A stretch of DNA of 64,000 nt from Thermoanaerobaculia bacterium (GTDB lineage Bacteria; Acidobacteriota; Thermoanaerobaculia; Multivoradales; J023): the NCBI GenBank assembly GCA_030431255.1, contig JAUIJL010000016.1, positions 124,001-188,000 on the forward strand, read 5' to 3'. Positions 9,227 through 18,400 of this stretch are shown in pieces (positions within the stretch are counted from its first letter, which is position 1; each line of letters begins with the position of its first letter). A program made the position numbers and the translations under genes. The notes under the pieces are model-generated. The model saw only the letters and a list, made by a program, of their open reading frames with translations. It was not told where the DNA came from and searched no databases.

Positions 9227-9264
9227 TACCACCACCAACCAGGGGGCCCCTGATGGTGGTGGTA
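9227..9264. terminator. bidirectional terminator-like hairpin
   Basis: TACCACCACCA (9227-9237) pairs with TGGTGGTGGTA (9254-9264), an 11-bp stem. The loop contains a second palindrome, CAGGGGGCCCCTG. It lies between two convergent genes, the TonB receptor and the subtilisin. No strong U tract follows. Confidence 0.55.
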
Positions 9265-9344
9265 TTCCGAAAGTTCCGCCGACTGCGGCGTAAACTCGGT
9301 CTAAGGATCCCCAAAGAAAACATGTCGATCAGCGGGAAACTAAC

Positions 9345-11261
9345 TCAGTTCTTAATAGCAGCTCCAGCAGCCACGTAAGCCGCCCAATAAACCCTTTGTT
9401 TGCCGTCGTTCTTTTTTGCTAGGCATGGATCGTCGACGCCCTGGGCCGAAATTTCCAGATACCAAGGCCCTCCCGGATTCTCGTAGTATTGGGCTGTGGC
9501 CCGGACCCGCTCGAAGACCGATCCGAACGAGTTGCCGGCAGCTCCTTCGGGTCCAAAGGACGGATTGAGCAGCTGAAGATCGAGGTCACTGTGCCTTTGG
9601 TTGATCGTCTCCGGCCACCAAATGGCAGCATCGACCATCGACCCCTTCTCGACTTCGGCCAACGGAATCCAAATCGATTCTCCCTGGCGAATTTCGACCT
9701 CGCCGAAGAAAAGCCTTCCGGTGTTCGGCAGCAAGATTCGCCCGGTTCCTTCTTTCGGGGTCCGACAGGCGTCGTAGGGAGTTTGACCACTGACCAAGGT
9801 CAGGGGATAGATCAGCCCTGGGTCGACGATCTCGGGGAATTGGCTCGGCGGGAACGCGTTGACGACCAGCGCTTTCAGCAGAGCGGCCGCTCCGGCCACA
9901 TAAGGGGCGGCACCGCTGGTTTGGATGTGGTGGCCACACCTCCCGGAGCCGCGGGCCAAGGCTTCCGTTCCCGTGGGACCCAGCACGTCCGGTTTGGTGC
10001 GACCGTCCCGAGTCGGGCCGTAGCCTCCTACGAGCTGGGTGGGATCGTGGATCTTGACTCCACCGGCCCCCAGCACCTTGTGGGCATTGCCGGGACTCGT
10101 CACTCCTTTGCCGAGCCCTGTATTTCCCACCGGCGCGACCACCACATGGCCGGAGTCGAAGGCGAGATCCGCGAGCTTCGCTACGACTCCCCGAGAGGTT
10201 TGAATGGACTGAACCTGGGCCAGAAGCACCTCCGCGCGCTGATCTCGATTCGGAATACCCAGCGAGCCTAAAGCTCGCTTCAACGCTTCCTCCTGATGAG
10301 TATCGATGCCGATCTTGAAGCTCACCAGCTCGAGATCCGTGACACCACCGTAGGCGCCCGCACCCTCGCCGGAAAGAATGCTCGCGGACTTGGTGCCGTG
10401 GCTTTCTTCATTGCTGTCGCCCGAGCCGTGGACACAGGCATTGCCACCGGCACCTCCTCCGGCACCGGTCCGGCAGTCGAGGGTCGCTCGAAACGACGTG
10501 CCCGAGAGTCTTCCGCTGTCGACTCCCGAATCGAAGAGCCCGATTCGAATCTCGGTTCGGCTTTTGTCCAACCGGGCTTTCAGCGGATCTGAACGGATCA
10601 GAGCTCGGCCGTCGGCAATATCGTCGCCGTTTCCGGGCACACAGAGCCCGCTCGTCGAGCTTCCTTCGGCGGCAAGGGATCGATGGGTGGCCAAGCTGGG
10701 TTCGAACGAAACGATTTCCCACAAGTTGTCGTCCTGGGACGAGTAGACGGCTCGGCCACGGATGTCGGCTCTTCTATAGGTTTCGATCGTCGAGATGAGG
10801 CCTTCTCCCGAGTCCGGAGTGTCCGTGGAGAGGAAAAATGCGCCGATTTCTTTAATGGCCCTCACTTCGAGGTCGTCACGAGAAAAGATCTCATGGACGA
10901 GCGCTTCGGTCGCTCGTTCGCCATCCTCAACTTGGAGGCAAGCTTCTTCACCCTCGACCGGCTCCAGGACCAACCAATATCCATTCACCGTGCCGGGGTA
11001 GTTACCGGCGGCCACGGACCTGGCTTCGCGGCTGATCGGGTCGATCCATGGATACTCGCTTTGGCGGACTTTGGGCTCGAAGCTATCTCGGGTGATCGGC
11101 CATTCCGAGCAGGAATGATTTAGGGTCGAGCCCCGCACCGACCCTTCCACCAGCTGAAGGCCGTACCGTTCGCAGCGACGGTCGACGGGCTGGGCCGCTA
11201 CGGATCCACAGACCAGAAAAAGCACACCGACGGTGGCGAATCTTAGGGCTGTTTTGCTCAT
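9345..11261 (-). CDS. secreted subtilisin-family (S8) serine protease
   Basis: A 638-residue protein if started at the ATG at 11261, which gives a normal signal peptide (MSKTALRFATVGVLFLVCGSVAA). The track start at 11315 adds 18 residues overlapping the upstream gene. The S8 catalytic triad is visible: Asp in GLFDSGVD (~244), His in ESHGTKSASIL (~288) and Ser in TSGAAPYVAGAAALL (~449), with oxyanion Asn in APVGNTG (~380). An Ala-Pro replaces the usual Met-Ala after the Ser. About 240 residues precede the catalytic domain and could be a propeptide, and about 170 residues of beta-rich sequence follow. Its ATG overlaps the upstream stop as TGATG, so translation is coupled. It is the last gene of a CHAT lipoprotein-unknown-subtilisin set and probably acts in the periplasm or outside the cell. 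Confidence 0.9.
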   Translation of the reverse strand: MSKTALRFATVGVLFLVCGSVAAQPVDRRCERYGLQLVEGSVRGSTLNHSCSEWPITRDSFEPKVRQSEYPWIDPISREARSVAAGNYPGTVNGYWLVLEPVEGEEACLQVEDGERATEALVHEIFSRDDLEVRAIKEIGAFFLSTDTPDSGEGLISTIETYRRADIRGRAVYSSQDDNLWEIVSFEPSLATHRSLAAEGSSTSGLCVPGNGDDIADGRALIRSDPLKARLDKSRTEIRIGLFDSGVDSGRLSGTSFRATLDCRTGAGGGAGGNACVHGSGDSNEESHGTKSASILSGEGAGAYGGVTDLELVSFKIGIDTHQEEALKRALGSLGIPNRDQRAEVLLAQVQSIQTSRGVVAKLADLAFDSGHVVVAPVGNTGLGKGVTSPGNAHKVLGAGGVKIHDPTQLVGGYGPTRDGRTKPDVLGPTGTEALARGSGRCGHHIQTSGAAPYVAGAAALLKALVVNAFPPSQFPEIVDPGLIYPLTLVSGQTPYDACRTPKEGTGRILLPNTGRLFFGEVEIRQGESIWIPLAEVEKGSMVDAAIWWPETINQRHSDLDLQLLNPSFGPEGAAGNSFGSVFERVRATAQYYENPGGPWYLEISAQGVDDPCLAKKNDGKQRVYWAAYVAAGAAIKN

Positions 11262-12220
11262 CAGAACGCCAGCCCGGGGCATTTCACGGGTTTCAGCCCG
11301 GGAAGATCTTGACATTGGGAGATCCCGTTGGCATTAAAGCTGGGGATCTTACGATTGGGTAGTTGAGTATTTGGGTCCTTGAAGAGGTTGTAGAGGTAGA
11401 CGAAGTGGTCGAAGTTTTCTCCGGTCGGATGCTCGGGTGCGTTCACGACCCATACCTCGACGACTTTTTGACCAATGATCGGGACCTTGATGTTTGGGCT
11501 GACCGTGGTGCCGTCACTGTGTTTCCTGCGAGCGAATTCAAGGGTCGGTGGGTTGGTCGGATTCGGACCTTGGATCTGCAGCTCGTATACCAAAGTGTCG
11601 GCCAACCGGGCGCAGCGGGAGTTGGTGGTCGTCGGGAATTTCCAACGGCGGCATACCTCTACGTCCCGAGCCGCCAGCTTGCCGGCGCAATGGTTTCCGG
11701 CGTGGCAAACATCGTTGACCAGCGGGTAACCACCAGTGAGAAGTAGCCTTGACGCCACTTTGTCGAGGTTCGCCGGAATCTGTGAGGAAGATAAAGGCTC
11801 GAGCAAGCCCTCTAAGGGCGTCAGCAGAGGGACTCCACCGGGTTTGCGGGTGGCAGGGGTTTTTCTCGCAACGATCGGCCCCTGACATCGATGGTGTCCT
11901 TTTACGTTGACTGGACCGGCCAGCTCGTGGAGATCGCCCACGTACTCTCGAAAGGTGTGGTCGATTCTCAAGGGCCGATCGACGGTCAACGAGGTGCCGT
12001 TGACCAGGATCTCCAGATCGTGACCCTTGAGGTCAGTCTTCTTCGAGCTGCAATTTTTGCCTTCGCCGTCACATCCGAACCGCAGCTCGGTCACATGGGG
12101 ATGACTGGTGGTCGCAGGGACCTGGGCCATGAGCGCCCACAGGGTCGGGGCCGTTTCATTGAGCCCGGGCGTGGGGCCATAGGCGATCAAGCCGGTGATG
12201 AGAATGCGTAGGGTAACCAT
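11261..12220 (-). CDS. hypothetical protein between CHAT lipoprotein and subtilisin genes
   Basis: A 319-residue protein I do not recognise. It begins with a short hydrophobic segment (MVTLRILITGLIAYGPTPG) that may be a weak signal sequence. It has at least ten cysteines, several in close pairs (CDGEGKNC, CHAGNHC), which would suit a disulfide-bonded extracytoplasmic protein. The ATG at 12220 is preceded by GGAGGAG at 7 nt, a strong ribosome site. It starts 27 bp after the CHAT gene and its stop overlaps the subtilisin ATG by one base. The tight coupling suggests it works with the protease, for example as inhibitor, chaperone or substrate, but that is inference only. Confidence 0.65.
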   Translation of the reverse strand: MVTLRILITGLIAYGPTPGLNETAPTLWALMAQVPATTSHPHVTELRFGCDGEGKNCSSKKTDLKGHDLEILVNGTSLTVDRPLRIDHTFREYVGDLHELAGPVNVKGHHRCQGPIVARKTPATRKPGGVPLLTPLEGLLEPLSSSQIPANLDKVASRLLLTGGYPLVNDVCHAGNHCAGKLAARDVEVCRRWKFPTTTNSRCARLADTLVYELQIQGPNPTNPPTLEFARRKHSDGTTVSPNIKVPIIGQKVVEVWVVNAPEHPTGENFDHFVYLYNLFKDPNTQLPNRKIPSFNANGISQCQDLPGLKPVKCPGLAF

Positions 12221-12247
12221 TTGTGTCTCCTCCGTAGGTCGTTTTCG

Positions 12248-15200
12248 TCAGCCGGCGCCCAACATTTGGAACGTCGCAATAGATTGGACGGACCCGGATC
12301 CGAAATTTCCGAAAAAATCTGATTTTGTTCGGCGGAGCGCTTCAGCTGGAGGCACACCCGAAGCCACGTACCGATGGAGCTCCGACAAGATTTCGGCGCT
12401 GCTCGCATCGTCGATATTCCAAAGGGTGGCCAGCACGCTGGGCACCCCCTGAGCAAGAAAAGGGCGAGCCAGGCTGTGGGGACCTTCGGTCAGGGAAATC
12501 TGGCCGACGCCGGTCCGGCAGGCCGCTAGCACGGCAAAGCGTAGTCGGCCCAGAGGGAGGTCGTAGAGCTGGTGAACGTAAACCGGCTCGGTAGCACCGC
12601 CAGAGGAAAGGGCCACGAAGGAAAAGAGGGGATATTCGGCATTGACCACCGCATGGGTGGCCAGGTGCAGGACCTCGGCCCGTTGCAGCCCGGAGCGGAA
12701 CGCCTCCAAAGTGCCTTGGTCGTCGAGCAGCATCACCGGCTCGCCGTAGTGCTCCGACACCTCGCGGGCCTCACGCCCAGCTCCGGGCAAGGGCCGGAGG
12801 TTTGAATCAGGGTCGAATTCCGTGATCGCCACGGTCAATAGGCTTCGTGGCGGAGTGGTCGGAAGGCGGACGGGGGTTTTTGCTTGCAGCCACAAGGAAA
12901 AGCTCGGGACCACGGTCACCCGAACATCTTGAAAAAGGTGTCGGCCGTCTCTCAAAAGACTGTCGAACGGGATCCGGAATAGGTCTTTGTCCGGCACGAT
13001 CACCAGATTCTCGACCTGCCGCAGCTGGTCCGCGATCGGCGCGATCGTCAGCTCGGAGAGCCGGTCGAGCGCCTGATTGAAACGGGGGTCGGGACGGCCG
13101 CCGGCTTCGCCGATGGCAGCCAGTTGAGCGACTAGCCGACCGATTTCTCGATGCCGATTCGGCAATCGGAAAAGCTCGGTAGCTCGATGCTTCTGGACCC
13201 AAAGGAGCAACTCGTCGTCCAGAACGAAGAAAAAGAGGACAGCCGACCGAGCGTCGAGATGGTTCTCGACCTCCGTGGGCTCGGCAGCCCGCTCCGAAGC
13301 CAAAAGATCTTTCAGCACCCGGGCTTTGGACCGCTCGGCGATGAACAGGGCTTGCCGACTCTCGCCAGCATCCAAGAGTAGGGGAATCAATTCGTCGAAG
13401 AGCTCACGGGATCGGTCGAAATAGGAAATCCGTAAATCCTTTTCGGGCAGATTTTTCCTGAGATCCTCGAAAACCTCGATGCCCCGAAGTAAATCCGACA
13501 CGGCTAGGTCGACCCGGGTGCGGGGATGGACGGCGGCTCGATCCCTCAATAGGGCGGGCAACCGGGTTCGGTCACCGCTTCGGGCGTAAAGCTCTTCGGC
13601 CGCGTCCAACCGACGAAGCGCCTCGGGGTAGGGCAGGTCGGCCAAGGTGCCACGAATCCACTCCACGTCTGCTTTCAGCCGATCCGTCAACCCACCGGGG
13701 GGCAGATCGGCCAGCTTTGGCTCGATGGGTCGCAGTACCTGCGTGGCGGTGTCCGAGCTTCCCGAACGGCCGAGGGCTCTTGCGTGCCAGATCCGTGCTT
13801 CGATCGCGAAGATAGGATCTGCCAACTGCTCGGCTTCCTTCACCATCTGGTCCAGGAACGGCAACGCGAGAGCCGGAAGATTCTCCGAAAAGAAACCGTC
13901 CGCAGCTTCGTAGAGCATATTGTGCCGCCGTCGCGGATCAGGCACCTGGTCGAGCCTAGCCATCGCCTGCAGTCGGTAGCGCCAAGCCCGGCGGCGATCT
14001 CCCAGCTCTTGGGTCGTTTCCGCCAGCAGGCTGCGGGCGGCCGCCTCGTGACCGGGTTCGCCCGCGGCTCCATAGAGCTCGATGCTTCGTTTGAGGTGTT
14101 TGGAGCCCTTGAGCAAGTCGCCTCGCTTTCCTCGGCAAAGAGCCATCAGCCAATGGCATCTGGCCTGGAGCGCAGGATAAGGCTCGAGCTCGCTCGATCG
14201 GAGCAGGCTGGTCAGGGAGCCGTAGGCTTTGTCGAAATGGCCCTCGTAGTAGTCGAGAATCGAAAGCAGGATGTCCAGTCGAAACCGAAACGGGCTGCGA
14301 AAGCGATCCAGGACAGCTTCCGCCTGCGACCATCGGGCCTCGGCGACGTTTAGATCACCCCGTTCAAAAGATTCGAAACCGTCCGCGAATTGCTTGTGGG
14401 CCTCGACGAACACTGCTTGTTCACCCGGAGCCAAGGCCTTGAAAGCCCGAAGCGTATGAGCAAAAAACGGGCTGCCGTCGACGGATTCGAGAGCTTGGGA
14501 CAAACGCTTGGCACGGGCGCGGGTCGAGGGATCCGTGCCGAGGAAGAGCGGGATCTCCCGGCCTTGGGAGAGCTCGCGGAGGAGCTGAGGTAGCGCTTGA
14601 GGTTCAGTCCTCAGAGCACTCGACGGGTCCCCTTGGAGAACATGATTCGAGATGTCTTTACGAAGCTCGGACGTCTGGACATCGTCCAACGACCTTAGCG
14701 ATTCAAGGGCTTCTTGCCGCCAAGCCGGATCGCTCTCTCGGTCCAGGAACTGCTGCCACCTCTCTCGGGCCGGGTTTCGAAGACCAAAGATCGTCAACCA
14801 AACGGCCTGATTAAACAGCAAGGACTGAGACGGAGATCCCAGGGAGCGTGCTCGTTCGAAATCCGCCAGCGCGACGGGTAGGTCCCCATGGGAACCACGC
14901 TTCTCGGCCAAAAACCATCGAGCCACCGCCAAGTCGTTGAGGTGCTCGGGATTCTCGGGTTCTTGCGAGACCCGACGCTCGAGATGGCTCAACAGCCGCC
15001 GGCCGACAGTCTGCGAGCTTCCGGCGCGAGCCAACTGCCGGCTCAGCTCGAAGGCGCGAGTCCGATGACCGGAACCCCACGAGATCCTCGGCGCAGGGGA
15101 CGCTGTTTGCGGATCGGCCTTAGGGGGAGAGCAGAGGATCGAACCGGAATCTGCCACGGCGGGGCAAGGTGAGTGGGGTTGACCAGAAAGTCGAAAAAGG

Positions 15201-15313
15201 GTGATCCGTGAGCCGTCACGGACGGGAGCCGGATCCTGAACGCAGGCTCCGCCGAGCATGGCGGCCAGCAACATCGCCGCTCGCAACGAAACAGGTTTGA
15301 TCTTAAAAGGCAT
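12248..15313 (-). CDS. CHAT-domain lipoprotein with TPR-like repeats
   Basis: A 1021-residue protein with a lipoprotein signal (SLRAAMLLAAMLGGAC, lipobox GGAC), so it is probably membrane-anchored outside the cytoplasm. Helical TPR-like repeats occupy about residues 90-620. The C-terminal CHAT protease domain has the catalytic His in EVLHLATHAVVN (~885) and Cys in AVLAACRTGVG (~932), and ends with the typical ARPFLAQGVPSVLATLWNIDD. CHAT proteins are caspase-fold proteases, best known as effectors in bacterial cell-death and defence pathways. It is the first gene of a minus-strand trio and is divergent from pglW, 124 bp away. A second CHAT lipoprotein of similar layout lies at 49-51.8 kb. The GAGAGG sequence abuts the ATG, so a slightly later start is possible. 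Confidence 0.88.
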   Translation of the reverse strand: MPFKIKPVSLRAAMLLAAMLGGACVQDPAPVRDGSRITLFRLSGQPHSPCPAVADSGSILCSPPKADPQTASPAPRISWGSGHRTRAFELSRQLARAGSSQTVGRRLLSHLERRVSQEPENPEHLNDLAVARWFLAEKRGSHGDLPVALADFERARSLGSPSQSLLFNQAVWLTIFGLRNPARERWQQFLDRESDPAWRQEALESLRSLDDVQTSELRKDISNHVLQGDPSSALRTEPQALPQLLRELSQGREIPLFLGTDPSTRARAKRLSQALESVDGSPFFAHTLRAFKALAPGEQAVFVEAHKQFADGFESFERGDLNVAEARWSQAEAVLDRFRSPFRFRLDILLSILDYYEGHFDKAYGSLTSLLRSSELEPYPALQARCHWLMALCRGKRGDLLKGSKHLKRSIELYGAAGEPGHEAAARSLLAETTQELGDRRRAWRYRLQAMARLDQVPDPRRRHNMLYEAADGFFSENLPALALPFLDQMVKEAEQLADPIFAIEARIWHARALGRSGSSDTATQVLRPIEPKLADLPPGGLTDRLKADVEWIRGTLADLPYPEALRRLDAAEELYARSGDRTRLPALLRDRAAVHPRTRVDLAVSDLLRGIEVFEDLRKNLPEKDLRISYFDRSRELFDELIPLLLDAGESRQALFIAERSKARVLKDLLASERAAEPTEVENHLDARSAVLFFFVLDDELLLWVQKHRATELFRLPNRHREIGRLVAQLAAIGEAGGRPDPRFNQALDRLSELTIAPIADQLRQVENLVIVPDKDLFRIPFDSLLRDGRHLFQDVRVTVVPSFSLWLQAKTPVRLPTTPPRSLLTVAITEFDPDSNLRPLPGAGREAREVSEHYGEPVMLLDDQGTLEAFRSGLQRAEVLHLATHAVVNAEYPLFSFVALSSGGATEPVYVHQLYDLPLGRLRFAVLAACRTGVGQISLTEGPHSLARPFLAQGVPSVLATLWNIDDASSAEILSELHRYVASGVPPAEALRRTKSDFFGNFGSGSVQSIATFQMLGAG

Positions 15314-15437
15314 CCTCTCGCGCCATCATGGCAGGTGATGCCCGCCGCCCTCAAGCGTTCCGGCCCTTCGACGGCGTCCGCCACGCCGATTTCAGGTAGG
15401 CTTGCCTCGCCACAGACCCATGTAGTGAGGAAGCGCT

Positions 15438-18400
15438 TTGGATCAGAATTGGCGGACGATCACCGAATCGGAATTTCCTTGGGAGCGAGAGGCGCTGGCG
15501 TTTATCCGACGCCTCCTGCCCGACGACGAGCGGGTGCACGCCTGGGCCAATTTCGAGATGGTGACGCGGGACGGTCGAATCTACGAGCAGGATCTCCTGG
15601 TCGTGACCCCGGCCGGTGTGTTTTTGGTCGAGATCAAGAGTTGGCCCGGGCGCATCAGCGGAGATGCCGGAACCTGGACCTGGCATCATGGCGGGCTGGA
15701 GCGGACCTACGACAACCCGCGTCTCATCACCAATCGCAAAGCGAAGATCCTCAAGAGCCTGTTGGTCGGCCGACCGGAGATGAAGAAATTTCGCCAACAG
15801 CTCTTCATCGAGGCGTTGGTATTTCTTTCCGACCCCGACCTCCGGCTGGATCTCGACGAACGGGCTCGGCAGGGGGTATGGCTTCGGGATCGGGAAGCGA
15901 GCGACGGAGTCCGGGCTCGATCCGGCATCGTCCGGGCGATGACCGAGCTTCGAGGTCGCCCACGGGTCGACCGACCCATGGCCCGGGCTCTGGTCAAAGC
16001 CGTGGAAGGCATCGGCATTCGACCGTCCCAACGGGTGACGCGTTTCGGGGACTACCGTCTCCAAGAGCTTTTGCACGAAACCGAGACCTACCAGGAGTGG
16101 AAGGTCGAGAAAACCAGCATCGCCGGCCTGGTGCGAAGAGCTCGGCTCTATCCGCTGGCTCCCGACGCTTCCCAAGAGCTGAGAGAGCGTCGGGATCGGG
16201 CGGCTCGCCGAGAGTTTTCGTTCCTACGAGATCTCCAACACCCGGGCATCCTGTGGCCCGTGGATTTTCACGAAGACGATCGCGGACCGGTGGTGCTCTT
16301 CGACCACGATGGTGACGGCTTACGATTCGATCACTTCGTCAAACAAGAGCATCATCGCTTGAGCCTCGATCAGCGGCTCGACATGGCTCGACAGCTTTTC
16401 GAAGCCGTGGCCTTTGCCCACGACAAAGGTCTTATCCACCGCGCTCTATCTCCCCGGGCGGTCACCGTTTCGGAAAAGCGCGGACGGCTGAGGGTGCTGG
16501 TGGGGGATTGGCAGGAAGGACGCCGACAGCTTTCGACGGGGCACGGCTCCATGCTGGATGCCACGGATCACGTGGGCCGCGACCTGGAGGCCCTGGATCG
16601 ATTGTATTTGGCCCCGGAGGTTTGGACTCAGCAGAGAATCGCCGAATTCGACGAGCCGAGCTTGGACGTCTTTTCTCTCGGTGTGCTCGCCTATCATCTT
16701 TTCGCCGGTGGGCCGCCCGCTCTGGATTTCGCGGACATGCAAACCCGGTTGAAGGAAGGTCCGGGGCTTCAGCTTTCGTCCGTGGTCGACGGAGCGGTCA
16801 TGAGCCTGCAAATGCTCGTTTGTGACGCCACCCATCCGGACGTGACGGGCCGGACGCCCGCGGTTCGAGATTTGCTGGAAGCGTTGGAGGAAGTGGAAGA
16901 GGAGCTGACCGCTCCGGACGCTTCGAGCTTCGTCGATCCGAAACACGCCAAGGGCAGAGATCGTCTGGCGGGTGGTTATCAAGTGGTGCGGGTGCTGGGA
17001 AGCGGAGCCACAGCGCGGGTGTTCGAGGTCGAGGTGCCTGGGCCGTCTACGGACCGAGAATCCGTGCTCAAGGTGGCCTTGGATCCCGAGCACAACGATC
17101 GATTGGTCGATGAGATGGAGGTGCTGGAGCAGCTTCGTCACAGCCATGTGGTCGCTCCGCGGGCGTTGGTGGATGTGGGTGAGCACAAAGGGATTCTGAT
17201 GGAGTCCGCCGGCAGCCAAACCTTGGAGCGACGGCTGCGGGAAGAGGGCGCTCTCGATGTCGACGACTTGCGCCGGCTGGGGGACGAGCTCCTACAGGTG
17301 GTCGAGCACCTCGAGGAAAAGGGAATCGCCCATCGCGATCTGAAACCTTCAAATATGGGGCTCTGCCGCCGCGGCCAAGGGCGCACGCATTTGGTGGTTT
17401 TCGATTTTTCTCTCTCGCGGGTGCCCGTGGACCGGGTACGCGCCGGTACAGTGGGTTATGTGGATCCCTTTTTGCGCACCGCCGAGCGCGGCCGGTGGGA
17501 CGTGCACGCCGAGCGATTCGCCGCCGCGGTGACCCTCTACGAATCGGCTACCGGCTCTCGTCCCGTCTGGGGCGACGGCCGTTCGGATCCGGCCTTGGCC
17601 ACCGACGCGACCCCTCGGGTCGAGGTAGAGCAATTCTCGGAGCTGGGGGAGGGGGCCGCCGAGGCTCTGCGGGAGTTTTTTTTACGCGCTCTGAGCCCGG
17701 ACTATCGGGACCGCTTCGATACGTGCGAAGACATGTTGCAGGCGTGGCGCGCCGCTTTCTTGGTCAGAGCCAACTCGCCGCGCTCCATGGAGCAGATCGA
17801 CCCAGAGAGATCTGGGGTCGCCGAAGGTGCCCGATCATCTCGTGGTCCGACCGGGCAGATTCCCGAATCTTGGAAAGATGCCTCCCTGGAGACCCCGGTC
17901 GAGGCCCTGCACCTGGCGAAGCGATCGTTGCGGGCCCTGGATCGCGCCGGCGCCCGAACGGTGAGCGACGTTCTAGGCCTTCAGCTCGACGATCTGGCCG
18001 GTCAGCGCAACGTCGGTGTCAAAACCCGCCAAGAGCTGGCCCGTCTGCTGGAGGCCCTCAGGGAGCGGTTCCCCGATTTCGTGTCCGTTGCCGAGCCCGA
18101 GGCCGGTGAAGAGGACCTTGCCGAGGTAGGCGCCTGGAGCTTGGACCGCCTGGCGCAGCCGCTGATTCCAGCGAGTCGCAGGAAGGACTCCAAAGAGCCG
18201 GAAACGCTGGCTCTGTTGCTCGGCTTGGAAGAGGGCTCAGCAGGCGGCAAGCCGACTGCGTGGCCGTCCCAGAGCGAGGTGGCCGAATGGTTGGGTGTCA
18301 CCCGAGCGGCCATCGGCCAGAAAACCGTGAAGGCCAGGGAACGGTGGCGACGTCAGAAGGCGCTGACCGCCTTGCGCGCCGATATTTCCAACCACTTGGC

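Noticed and set aside
15335-16315. Plus-strand ORF of 326 residues
   Set aside because: Different frame of the start of pglW; Arg/Ser/Gly-rich shadow typical of high-GC coding DNA.
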